Of a stretch of DNA of 47,339 nucleotides, positions 17,666 to 25,866 are shown in pieces; within the stretch, counting starts at the first letter, position 1; every line of letters starts with the position of its first letter. The position numbers and the translations under genes were made by a program. The notes under the pieces were generated by a model. It worked only from the letters and a program-made list of their open reading frames with translations, did not search any database and was not told where the DNA came from. Origin of the DNA: Fidelibacterota bacterium UBA7300 (lineage in GTDB: Bacteria; Fidelibacterota; Marinisomatia; Marinisomatales; UBA2128); contig DKQU01000041.1 in the NCBI GenBank assembly GCA_002471865.1, positions 1 through 47,339 on the forward strand, written 5' to 3'.

Positions 17666-18549
17666 GATAAACTCCTTTCTGAGATGAGAGATTTCATAGT
17701 TATGCCAATGTCAGCAGGGCTTTTAACAACCGTAATTCCTGCCTCCGTGAGAGCTTTCATTTTTTCTGCTGCGGTCCCTTTTCCACCGGCGACGATGGCT
17801 CCAGCATGTCCCATTCGTCGTCCGGGGGGAGCAGTTTGCCCGGCTATGAAGGCTACTATTGGTTTATTAAAATTATTTTCTACCGTCCACTGCGCCGCTT
17901 CTTCTTCTGCTGAACCGCCTATTTCTCCAATGAGAACTACGCCTTCTGTACTTTCATCTGCGGCAAAAAGCGTTAGCAGATCAATGAAAGTACTGCCGAT
18001 AATCGGATCTCCACCGATTCCGATGCACGTAGATTGTCCCAATCCGATTTTTGTGAGTTGATCCACAGCCTCGTACGTAAGCGTTCCGCTTCTCGAAATG
18101 ACTCCGATAGAACCTGGCGTGTGAATGAACCCCGGCATGATACCAACCTTGGCTTCTCCAGGTGTAATTACACCCGGACAGTTAGGACCTACCAGTTGCG
18201 TACCGATTTCTCGAATATGATTTTTTGCTTTCACCATATCTGCTGCCGGGATACCCTCAGTTATACAGATTACGAGATCGAGACCAGCATCTGCTGCTTC
18301 AGTGATAGCTGCAGCTGAAAATTTTGGAGGAACAAATATAACAGATGTGTTGCAGCTGGTGGCTTCTTTTGCCTCTTTGACAGTGTCAAAAACGGGAAGA
18401 CCGAGATGATCCTGTCCACCTTTTCCAGGTGTAACGCCGGCGACTAAAGGCGTGCCGTATTCCAGCATTTGCTCTGTGTGGAAAGTTCCTTCATTACCAG
18501 TGATACCCTGGACTAATAGTCGTGTTTTGCTGTTTACCAGAATACTCAT
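17662..18549 (-). CDS. sucD: Succinyl-CoA ligase (ADP/GDP-forming) alpha subunit
   Basis: SucD binds CoA and carries the phosphohistidine of succinyl-CoA ligase, the substrate-level phosphorylation step of the TCA cycle. The 295-residue protein has the CoA-binding QGITGNEGTFHTEQML, VGPNCPGVITPGEAK, IGVISRSGTLTYEA and the phosphorylated His248 in PPGRRMGHAGAIV. It overlaps sucC by 4 bases upstream and ndk by 4 bases downstream. Confidence 0.98.
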   Translation of the reverse strand: MSILVNSKTRLLVQGITGNEGTFHTEQMLEYGTPLVAGVTPGKGGQDHLGLPVFDTVKEAKEATSCNTSVIFVPPKFSAAAITEAADAGLDLVICITEGIPAADMVKAKNHIREIGTQLVGPNCPGVITPGEAKVGIMPGFIHTPGSIGVISRSGTLTYEAVDQLTKIGLGQSTCIGIGGDPIIGSTFIDLLTLFAADESTEGVVLIGEIGGSAEEEAAQWTVENNFNKPIVAFIAGQTAPPGRRMGHAGAIVAGGKGTAAEKMKALTEAGITVVKSPADIGITMKSLISERSLS

Positions 18550-19715
18550 GCCAATTCTCCGGCAGCTTCTACAGCTTTTTTAGCGCCATCCTTCAGACTG
18601 GAAGCGACGATAAAATCGAGAGGTGAATTCTCAAGAAGTTCAGTAGCTTCCAGAGCGTTGGTCCCTTCAAGTCTCACTACAACAGGCACTTTCACTTCCA
18701 TGTCAGTAAGAGCGTCAATTACTCCCTGAGCCACACGATCGCAGCGGACAATCCCGCCGAAGATATTAATTAGTATCGATTTCACCAGCGGGTCGCTAAG
18801 AATAATGCGGAAGCCGTGAGCTACTGTCTCAGAATTAGCTACGCCTCCTACATCGAGGAAATTAGCCGGATCGCCGCCTGATAGCTTGATGATATCCATG
18901 GTGGACATGGCCAATCCTGCGCCGTTCACCATGCAGCCAACATTACCGTCGAGCTTAATATAATTTAGACTGTACTTCGATGCTTCAATCTCGCTGGGAA
19001 GCTCTTCGGAGTGATCGCGCATTTCAGCAATTTCGGGATGGCGAAAAAGTGCATTACTGTCGAAATTCATTTTGGCGTCCAGTGCCATCACTTCACCGCC
19101 CTCTGTAACGACCAGAGGATTTATCTCCGCTAGAGAGCAGTCACTTTGGATGAACGCTTCCCACAGCGCCAGCACCGTTTTAGAACAGTTATGGGCTTGC
19201 TCGCCAGACAGGCTCAGTGCCTCAGCAAGATTCATCGATTGCTGAACTGTCAAACCTTCCTCCGGTTCAATCCACTCCTTGACTATTTTTTCCGGAGTTT
19301 CGGCAGCCACCTTTTCGATCTCCATGCCGCCTTCTGTGGAAACCATGAAAACGTACTTTTCGGCGGAGCGGTCTAGGACTATTCCGGCATAGAGTTCAGT
19401 GGCGATAGCGACTCCTTCCTCAATCAGAAGACGCTTGACCTCAGTTCCTTCCGGACCGGTTTGGTGAGTTACGAGATTCATTCCGAGTATCTGCTCCGCA
19501 GTCTGCCGGACTTCCTCAATGGAATGAGCCAGCTTGACTCCACCCCCTTTGCCGCGACCGCCGGCATGGATCTGAGCTTTTACGATAACGGTAGTACCTC
19601 CCAACTTTTCAGCCGCATCTACTGCTTCATCAACAGTAAAAGCCGGAAAGCCGGTTGGAGTTGGGACGTTATAACGCCTGAGAATATCTTTGGCTTGGTA
19701 TTCGTGAATTTTCAT
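18546..19715 (-). CDS. sucC: Succinyl-CoA ligase (ADP/GDP-forming) beta subunit
   Basis: SucC is the ATP-grasp, nucleotide-binding subunit partnered with SucD. The 389-residue protein begins MKIHEYQAKDILRRYNVP, has the nucleotide-binding KAQIHAGGRGKGGGVKLA, the metal-binding EINPLVV segment, and the power-helix region NIFGGIVRCDRVAQGV. Length is normal. It follows the carbamate kinase gene by 3 bases. ATP versus GTP preference cannot be settled by eye. Confidence 0.98.
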   Translation of the reverse strand: MKIHEYQAKDILRRYNVPTPTGFPAFTVDEAVDAAEKLGGTTVIVKAQIHAGGRGKGGGVKLAHSIEEVRQTAEQILGMNLVTHQTGPEGTEVKRLLIEEGVAIATELYAGIVLDRSAEKYVFMVSTEGGMEIEKVAAETPEKIVKEWIEPEEGLTVQQSMNLAEALSLSGEQAHNCSKTVLALWEAFIQSDCSLAEINPLVVTEGGEVMALDAKMNFDSNALFRHPEIAEMRDHSEELPSEIEASKYSLNYIKLDGNVGCMVNGAGLAMSTMDIIKLSGGDPANFLDVGGVANSETVAHGFRIILSDPLVKSILINIFGGIVRCDRVAQGVIDALTDMEVKVPVVVRLEGTNALEATELLENSPLDFIVASSLKDGAKKAVEAAGELA

Positions 19716-19718
19716 TTT

Positions 19719-20672
19719 CTACTTGTTAATGGTTGTTCCGGATTTACCTCGAATAGCATTTCCAACTTCAGGAATGGATGTTATGACAACTTTGTGACCA
19801 TGATATTTTAGGAAATAGAGTGCAGCTTCTATTTTTGGCGCCATACTTCCGGCTTGAAATTGACCTTCTTTTAATAAACCTTCTAACACTTCAGTAGTAA
19901 CAGCAGATAAAGGTTTTTGAGAAGGGTTATTATAATCCAAATATACACAATCAACATCTGTAATAATCCACATTTCTTCTGCTTTCAGGATGCGTCCGAA
20001 AAGTGCAGCAGCGTAGTCTTTATCAATAACTGCATCCAATCCATCCAAATTATCATCACCTTTCTTGAATACCGGGATACCACCACCGCCTGAAGCGATA
20101 ACAATAGTTCCTCTATCGATAAGCGCCTTGGTGCTTTTGCCATGCATGATGTATTGTGGAAGGGGACTCGGCACTACTCTTCGCCATTCACCTGAATTCT
20201 GTTCAGCGATGGTCCATCCGAGTTTTTGCGCAAGAGGATTTATTTCATCCTTTGTGTAGCGAGGTCCGATAAACTTTGTAGGGTTTAGAATTGCAGGATC
20301 ATCCTTATCTACCACTACTTGAGTTATCATCGTCACCACCTCACGATCAATATTTTCTTTTTTCAACTCATTCTGAAGCGACTGTTCGATCATGTAGCCG
20401 ATGGTTCCCTGGGTCCCTGCGACACAGACCCCAAGCGGAAGAGGAGGAATTATGTCATGAGTCAAATCCATTCGAAGAAGTTCGTCACCCACTTGAGGTC
20501 CGTTGCCATGAGTTATGCAAAGATTATAACCTTCATGAACAAAGTTCATAATTGCTGCCAGACTTTCTCGAGTGTGAGCAAACTGTTCAGAGATAGTCCC
20601 AGCTTCGCCGGAAGGTGAGATGGCATTTCCACCGAGAGCTATGACAGCGGTCTTTGGAGGTGCTAAACTCAT
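19719..20672 (-). CDS. arcC: Carbamate kinase
   Basis: Carbamate kinase transfers phosphate between carbamoyl phosphate and ADP, usually making ATP during arginine, agmatine or allantoin/purine breakdown. The 317-residue amino-acid-kinase-fold protein shows VIALGGNAISP, ITHGNGPQVGDEL, ASGGGGIPVF, DAVIDKDYAAALFG and FQAGSMAPKIEAAL. No carbamoyltransferase or arginine deiminase gene is in the window, so the source of carbamoyl phosphate is open. It overlaps the upstream GTPase-like gene by 4 bases, a pairing that points to a shared task. Confidence 0.95.
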   Translation of the reverse strand: MSLAPPKTAVIALGGNAISPSGEAGTISEQFAHTRESLAAIMNFVHEGYNLCITHGNGPQVGDELLRMDLTHDIIPPLPLGVCVAGTQGTIGYMIEQSLQNELKKENIDREVVTMITQVVVDKDDPAILNPTKFIGPRYTKDEINPLAQKLGWTIAEQNSGEWRRVVPSPLPQYIMHGKSTKALIDRGTIVIASGGGGIPVFKKGDDNLDGLDAVIDKDYAAALFGRILKAEEMWIITDVDCVYLDYNNPSQKPLSAVTTEVLEGLLKEGQFQAGSMAPKIEAALYFLKYHGHKVVITSIPEVGNAIRGKSGTTINK

Positions 20673-21985
20673 TGGAGAAATGGTTTCAAGACAGCAGTAA
20701 CGTCTGGTGAACCAATTTCCTCAAGATCGTACGTCACCCGGACGGACGGTTTGTCGATGGAGATGATTCGTCGAAGGTCAATAGGCGTTCCAATAACCAC
20801 AACATCGCAATCTACCGCATTGATGGTTGCTTCTAAATCCTTCATCTGCTGACCTCCATATCCCATGGCGGGGAGAACGTGCCCGATGTCAGGATATTTT
20901 TCGAATGTCTCTGCAATGGTCCCTTCGATCCACGGTCTCGGGTCGATGATTTCTGAAGCGCCGAATTTTTCTGCGGCGACTGTACCTGCGCCAAACTTCA
21001 TCTCGCCGTGAGTAAGCGTAGGTCCATCTTCCACGATCAGGCATCTTTTCCCAGCAATGATTTCTCGATTTTCAACTGTAACAGGTGAATTTGCCTCGAT
21101 GACTGTCGCATTGGGATTTACTGAACCGATATTTTCTTTCAACTTTGACACATCCTCCGGGCGAGCACTATCCATCTTATTGATGACAACTACATCCGCC
21201 ATGCGCAGATTTGATTCGCCGGGGAAATAAGACAGCTCATGTCCTACTCGATGTGGATCTGCCACTACAATGAAAAGGTCAGGTTTGTAGAAGGGGAGAT
21301 CGTTATTACCCCCATCCCACAAGATGATATCCGCTTCTTTTTCAGCTTGATCCAGAATCGCTTTGTAGTCCACGCCGGCGTAGACCACCGATCCTCTTAC
21401 AATGTGCGGTTCGTACTCTTCCATCTCCTCGATGGTACAGTCGTGACGTTTCAGGTCTTCCAGGGTGGCAAATCGCTGAACCTTCTGCTTGGCAAGATCA
21501 CCGTAGGGCATGGGATGTCGGATAACCACCACTTTTTCCCCCGCGGAAGAAACTACTTCAGCCACACGACGAGTCGTCTGACTCTTACCGCAGCCGGTTC
21601 GTACCGCACCGATGGCGACTACCGGTTTCTTCGATTTGATCATGGTGGGCTCACCTCCAAGAAGTACGAAGTTGGCGCCGTACTTGATCACTTTTGACGC
21701 CTTGTGCATCACATATTCGTGAGGTACGTCGCTGTAAGAGAAAACCACGTCGTCCACTTGGAGTTCCATAATCAGTTTGGTTAGATCGGCTTCATCGTGA
21801 ATCGGAATGCCGTTAGGATAAAGTTCACCGGCCAGTTCCGCTGGATAAGTTCGACCTTCAATGTTGGGTATTTGTGTGGCGGTGAAGGCGACAACTTCGT
21901 AATCGGGATTATCTCTATAAACCGTATTGAAATTATGGAAATCTCTCCCGGCGGCTCCCATGATTAGGACTCTTCTTTTTTTCAT
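20669..21985 (-). CDS. Cyclic 2,3-diphosphoglycerate synthetase-like P-loop protein (COG2403 type)
   Basis: The 438-residue protein resembles the archaeal cyclic 2,3-diphosphoglycerate synthetase family, also annotated as predicted GTPase. An N-terminal Rossmann-like part (RVLIMGAAGRDFHNFN) is followed by a P-loop domain with Walker A AIGAVRTGCGKSQTTR (residues about 124-139), ADIILWDGGNNDLPF, VVINKMDSA, and a C-terminal THGEMKFGAGTVAA segment. The ATG has a strong GAGGAG site. It heads the seven-gene operon and is coupled to carbamate kinase. Bacterial members occur beside carbamate kinase and carbamoyltransferase genes, so a role in carbamoyl-phosphate or ureido metabolism is as likely as cyclic-DPG synthesis. 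Confidence 0.85.
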   Translation of the reverse strand: MKKRRVLIMGAAGRDFHNFNTVYRDNPDYEVVAFTATQIPNIEGRTYPAELAGELYPNGIPIHDEADLTKLIMELQVDDVVFSYSDVPHEYVMHKASKVIKYGANFVLLGGEPTMIKSKKPVVAIGAVRTGCGKSQTTRRVAEVVSSAGEKVVVIRHPMPYGDLAKQKVQRFATLEDLKRHDCTIEEMEEYEPHIVRGSVVYAGVDYKAILDQAEKEADIILWDGGNNDLPFYKPDLFIVVADPHRVGHELSYFPGESNLRMADVVVINKMDSARPEDVSKLKENIGSVNPNATVIEANSPVTVENREIIAGKRCLIVEDGPTLTHGEMKFGAGTVAAEKFGASEIIDPRPWIEGTIAETFEKYPDIGHVLPAMGYGGQQMKDLEATINAVDCDVVVIGTPIDLRRIISIDKPSVRVTYDLEEIGSPDVTAVLKPFLQ

Positions 21986-22213
21986 AATATCTCCTCGATA
22001 AAAGTTTTGCTAACGCTTGCTTAATAATGTGCCGATGTCCCAATTTGGATTCAAGATACAGACCAAACAGGGTAAATAAAAGTTTATCAAGCTGGGAAAA
22101 TTACAGCACTTTTTATTATTTAAGTGATAAAAAAGAATTTCAGTTAACCTGTTAGGTTTATGGGCATAAAGACGTTTGTCAATCAAGGTAGCAAAAAATA
22201 CCATAGATTTATT

Positions 22214-22244
22214 TTGAATAGAAGAATTGTTATCACTATTTTCT
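22214..22244 (+). promoter_or_regulatory. Candidate promoter for the S-methyltransferase pair
   Basis: The 277 bp divergent gap 21986-22262 is AT-rich and holds no gene I can support. TTG at 22214-22216 is followed after 20 bases by TATTTTCT (22237-22244), a partial match to TTG-N20-TAnnTTTG, 18 bases before the ATG at 22263. I found no equally good match for the divergent operon starting at 21985 and no SAM riboswitch. Confidence 0.3.
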
Positions 22245-22262
22245 TGTTAATTATCTGAAATT

Positions 22263-23192
22263 ATGACCTATCAGAACCTTCAAGAAAAATTATCATCGGG
22301 ATCGTCATTAATTCTTGATGGTGGAATCGGTACTGAAGTCTTACGTCGAGGTGTCCGATGGCGGCAGCACGGCATAGAGGATGCACCTGATGTCATCCGG
22401 CAGATCCATATAGACTATCTCAACGCCGGTGCCGATGTAATTACCTCTCACACCTTCAACCTCACCAAGCGGAACTTTATCAACTTCTTCAGGGATACCG
22501 AGCATATGGTGGAAATAGGGCATGGAGGTCTTGAGACACGGGCAGAAGAATTGTGCCATCAAGCCATCGTATTAGCCAAGGAAGCTCTGGAAACAACTGG
22601 AAAGCAGGGTCAGGTCCCCATAGCTGGTTCCATATCTCCCATTCAACATTTGTTCCGTCCTGATCTGGCACCTAGTTCTGAATTATGTTATGAGCATCAC
22701 AAAGAATGTGTATCTGTTTTAAAAGATTGCAGCGTGGACTTTATATTTTTCGAAGCAATGAATAATATCTCTGAACTGAAAGCGGCACTGCAGGCTGGAA
22801 AGGAAAGTAATCTGCCCTTATGGGTCAGTCTTATCCCCAACCATCACGGCAACCTTTTAGGCGAAGAGTCATTGGTAGATGCAGCGAAACTGGCCAGGAA
22901 CGGCGGCGTAGATGTGGTGTTTCTTTCCGCAGCTCCATTGGAAGTAATTACACAAAATCTTTCCTCAATTACCAACGGAGGCATCACTGGCGCCAAAGCC
23001 ATGATCGGGAAATACAATCCACCGAGCTGGAAGCCCGACTTTTATCCTCGCTTTGAACAGACAGACCAATCAACACCTGAAGCCTATGCGGATTTTGCTC
23101 GACGGTGGAAGGACACGGGGGCTACCATTATCGGTGGTGGAAGCGGCACCACACCGGAACACATTGCAACCCTAAAAAGCACCTTAATCTAA
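22263..23192 (+). CDS. Homocysteine S-methyltransferase paralogue lacking the zinc cysteines
   Basis: The 309-residue protein has the TIM-barrel fold of the homocysteine S-methyltransferase family: LILDGGIGTEVLRRG near the start, ITSHTFNLTKRNF, and IGGGSGTTPEHIATLK at the end. Active members bind zinc through three cysteines, one in an NC motif and two in GGCCGT. Here the first is SA (222-223) and the pair is GS (293-294), so all three ligands are gone. The neighbouring paralogue keeps all three. The frame is intact and otherwise well conserved, so this looks like a retained non-zinc or non-catalytic paralogue and not a decayed gene. The two genes are 5 bases apart. Confidence 0.85.
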   Translation: MTYQNLQEKLSSGSSLILDGGIGTEVLRRGVRWRQHGIEDAPDVIRQIHIDYLNAGADVITSHTFNLTKRNFINFFRDTEHMVEIGHGGLETRAEELCHQAIVLAKEALETTGKQGQVPIAGSISPIQHLFRPDLAPSSELCYEHHKECVSVLKDCSVDFIFFEAMNNISELKAALQAGKESNLPLWVSLIPNHHGNLLGEESLVDAAKLARNGGVDVVFLSAAPLEVITQNLSSITNGGITGAKAMIGKYNPPSWKPDFYPRFEQTDQSTPEAYADFARRWKDTGATIIGGGSGTTPEHIATLKSTLI

Positions 23193-23197
23193 CTATC

Positions 23198-24109
23198 ATG
23201 AGCTATACAGATTTAAAACAGAAAATTGACACAGGGGAAGTAGTTCTTCTGGATGGTGGTATCGGCACGGAAATTCTTCGGCATGGCTACACTTGGGCCA
23301 GTCATCAATTAAAGAATGAACCGAAACTAAACCTTGATATCCATAAGGATTATATATCTGCTGGGGCTCATGTGATTACCACCAACACTTTCCAGCTCAG
23401 CCGCCGCAGTTTCAGGAACCACTTTGCCAGCGACGAACACATGGCCCTCCAAGGTGTTGCTAACCTAACTGATCGGGTCGGAGAACTGGTCAATGATTCT
23501 GTTCAGTTAGCTGATGAGGCTCGGAAAGCGCTCGGCAGAGATGATGTTCTTATTGCTGCTTCCATTACCACATTGGAGTGGTGCTTCAGACCTGATAAAA
23601 CCCCTGATATTGAAAAAATCTATGATGAATACCTCGCAGAGCTTACAGATTATTCAGACGCTGGCACCGACATATTTCTATTTGAGACCTTCAATTCCAC
23701 TCCTGAAGCCGTTGTCGCTATCCGGGCAGCCAGGGAAGTCGGTAAGCCTGGATGGATAGCCTTGGTTCCTTATAAGGACGGCAACCTGCTAGGAGGTGAG
23801 TCTATGGAGCAGGTGGTAGATGCTCTGGGTCCTGAGGAACCGGATGTACTTTTATTAAACTGTGCTCCGCCTCATCATGTTACTGCGGGTATGGAAAAAC
23901 TTGCTCCCCTTTGGAAAAGCCCGCTGGGTGTTTATGCTCATGTGGGGAAATTCAATCCACCGGAATGGCACTTCACCAATGAGTATCCCCCAGATAAGTA
24001 TCTTTCTGAATGTAAACATTGGCACGACTTGGGTGCTACCGTCATAGGAGGTTGTTGTGGTACCACACCTGAACACATAGCACTGATCTCCAATTCTCTT
24101 GAAGACTGA
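23198..24109 (+). CDS. Homocysteine S-methyltransferase family protein
   Basis: This 303-residue protein is the catalytically complete partner of the preceding gene. It has VLLDGGIGTEILRHG, the first zinc ligand Cys222 in LLLNCAPPHH, and Cys286-Cys287 in VIGGCCGTTPEHI. Family members move a methyl group from S-methylmethionine, betaine or other donors to homocysteine; the donor is not evident here. I take the ATG at 23198, 6 bases after the upstream stop, where the similarity to the paralogue begins; the frame is open earlier but only across the other gene. The pair clearly arose by tandem duplication. Confidence 0.9.
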   Translation: MSYTDLKQKIDTGEVVLLDGGIGTEILRHGYTWASHQLKNEPKLNLDIHKDYISAGAHVITTNTFQLSRRSFRNHFASDEHMALQGVANLTDRVGELVNDSVQLADEARKALGRDDVLIAASITTLEWCFRPDKTPDIEKIYDEYLAELTDYSDAGTDIFLFETFNSTPEAVVAIRAAREVGKPGWIALVPYKDGNLLGGESMEQVVDALGPEEPDVLLLNCAPPHHVTAGMEKLAPLWKSPLGVYAHVGKFNPPEWHFTNEYPPDKYLSECKHWHDLGATVIGGCCGTTPEHIALISNSLED

Positions 24110-24124
24110 AGATCTTCAATCTTC
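24101..24124. terminator. 24-base palindrome across two convergent stop codons
   Basis: The sequence 24101-24124 is its own reverse complement around GATC except for one mismatched pair. It contains the stop codon of the S-methyltransferase gene and that of the convergent dehydrogenase gene. As RNA it folds to a hairpin in either direction. There is no long T run, so bidirectional termination or 3'-end protection is inferred. Confidence 0.5.
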
Positions 24125-25750
24125 TATCATAAACGGATAACGATAGTCCTTGGGAGGATCAAGATTTTCTTTGATTGTCCGTTGTGAAACCCACCGAGCC
24201 AAATTCCACATGGAGCCGGCCTTGTCATTGGTACCGGAAGCTCTGCCGCCGCCGAACGGCTGCTGACCTACTACTGCACCGGTGGGTTTATCGTTGATAT
24301 AATAGTTGCCAGCGGCATGCCTGAGTACCGAGCCAGCCTCATCCAGAGCTTGTTGGTCCTGAGAGAATACACATCCTGTGAGTGCATAGATGGATGTATT
24401 ATCTACAAGATTCAGTGTCTCCTTCCACTGTGAGGGGTCGTAGATATAGATGGTCAATACCGGTCCGAAGATTTCCTCTTCCATGGTTTTAAAATGCGGA
24501 TCAGTTGTGAGAATCGTTGTTGGCTCGATGAAATAACCCACTGAATCATCATAATTTCCTCCGGTGAGAAGCTCAGCAACCGGCGAATTCTTACCGAACT
24601 CGATGTATTCCACAATGGAGTCAAAAGCTGCCTTGTCAATTACAGCGTTCATAAAGTTGGAAAAGTCTTCTACATCACCCATTTTGATGGTCTTCACCTC
24701 GGCAATATAACGCTCCTTCACTTCATCCCAGATGGTAGAGGGGATGTAGGCCCGTGAGAGAGCAGAGCATTTCTGACCTTGATATTCGAAAGCGCCTCGA
24801 ACCATGGCTGTCGCCAGCGCATCAATGTCCGCCGATTCGTGAGCTATACAAAAATCCTTCCCGCCGGTTTCACCTACTATTCGTGGATAGCTCCGATAGT
24901 TTGCGATGTTTTCTCCGACAGTTTTCCACATTCGATGAAATACAGCCGTGGAACCGGTGAAGTGAATGCCCGCCAGATCAGGGTGAGGCATGAGATTTGG
25001 GCCGACCTTTGAGCCTTGTCCCGGAATGAAATTGATGACTCCATCAGGCAGTCCTGCTTCCTGAAACAGCTTCATCAGATAATAGGCGGGATAGACGGCG
25101 CTTGAGGCCGGTTTCCACAGTGAGACATTCCCCAAAAGTGCCGGTGATGTGGGGAGGTTACCGGCGATGCTCAGAAAATTGAACGGCGTCACCGCGAAGA
25201 CGAACCCTTCCAGCGGGCGGTGCTCGGTGGAGTTCCGAGTTGGCTCCGGCGAATACATGGGCTGATTGGAGTAGAGTTCCTGCGCGTAGAACGGATTGAA
25301 GCGGTAGAAGTCGATGAGCTCGCACGCCGCGTCTATTTCGGCCTGGTAGGCGTTCTTGCTCATGTTGAGCATGGCGGCGGCATTCATGAGATCGCGATAA
25401 GGACCGGTGAGCAGTTCGTCCATTTTGGAAAAAATCTTTGCACGAGTTTCGAATGGTGTAACAGACCACTCTTTCCACGCCTCGAGAGCTGACTCAACCG
25501 CCATCCGGACTTCCTCTTCGCCGGCTTTGTGATAGCGTCCGATTATGTGATGATGATTGTGGGGCATTACGCAATCTACCAGGTTTCCGGTGCGGATTTC
25601 TTCCCCACCGATGATAAGCGGGATCTCAATCTCGGTTGCCTGCAATTCAGCCAGCTTGGCTTTTAAACTTGCTCTCTCGTCGCTGCCGGGAGCGTATGAT
25701 TTTACCGGTTCGTTGACCGGTATTGGGACGGTTAAATCGGAATTATTCAT
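24116..25750 (-). CDS. Delta-1-pyrroline-5-carboxylate dehydrogenase
   Basis: This NAD-dependent aldehyde dehydrogenase oxidises glutamate gamma-semialdehyde to glutamate in proline and arginine breakdown. The 544-residue length and the segments VMPHNHHHIIGRYHKA, AVTPFNFLSIAGNLP, HFTGSTAVF, GETGGKDFCIAH (Glu294) and EYQGQKCSALSRAYIP (catalytic Cys328) fit the single-domain P5CDH class found in Bacteroidota and eukaryotes. No proline dehydrogenase is adjacent. The ATG at 25750 is taken as the start. The gene is alone on the minus strand, convergent with the S-methyltransferase pair. Confidence 0.93.
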   Translation of the reverse strand: MNNSDLTVPIPVNEPVKSYAPGSDERASLKAKLAELQATEIEIPLIIGGEEIRTGNLVDCVMPHNHHHIIGRYHKAGEEEVRMAVESALEAWKEWSVTPFETRAKIFSKMDELLTGPYRDLMNAAAMLNMSKNAYQAEIDAACELIDFYRFNPFYAQELYSNQPMYSPEPTRNSTEHRPLEGFVFAVTPFNFLSIAGNLPTSPALLGNVSLWKPASSAVYPAYYLMKLFQEAGLPDGVINFIPGQGSKVGPNLMPHPDLAGIHFTGSTAVFHRMWKTVGENIANYRSYPRIVGETGGKDFCIAHESADIDALATAMVRGAFEYQGQKCSALSRAYIPSTIWDEVKERYIAEVKTIKMGDVEDFSNFMNAVIDKAAFDSIVEYIEFGKNSPVAELLTGGNYDDSVGYFIEPTTILTTDPHFKTMEEEIFGPVLTIYIYDPSQWKETLNLVDNTSIYALTGCVFSQDQQALDEAGSVLRHAAGNYYINDKPTGAVVGQQPFGGGRASGTNDKAGSMWNLARWVSQRTIKENLDPPKDYRYPFMIED

Positions 25751-25866
25751 TGATTATGTTCCTTAATAATAGGGAATGATATTGAATTTATGACTGAAGG
25801 AATTTAGCTGGAGCAGTCAGTAATAAGCAAGTGGAAGGACTGATATAAAAGTAGAATTAAAGTAGC

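Noticed and set aside
17591..18061. 156-residue frame antisense to ndk/sucD
   Set aside because: Ala/Pro/Ser-rich mirror of conserved genes, no independent support.
21239..21697. 152-residue frame antisense to the GTPase-like gene
   Set aside because: No recognisable features and fully inside a conserved coding sequence.
22010..22204. 64-residue frame in the divergent gap before the S-methyltransferases
   Set aside because: No ribosome-binding site, no motif, AT-rich; more likely promoter and leader region.
21986..22262. SAM or other riboswitch before the S-methyltransferase genes
   Set aside because: I found no conserved riboswitch core or terminator hairpin in the gap.
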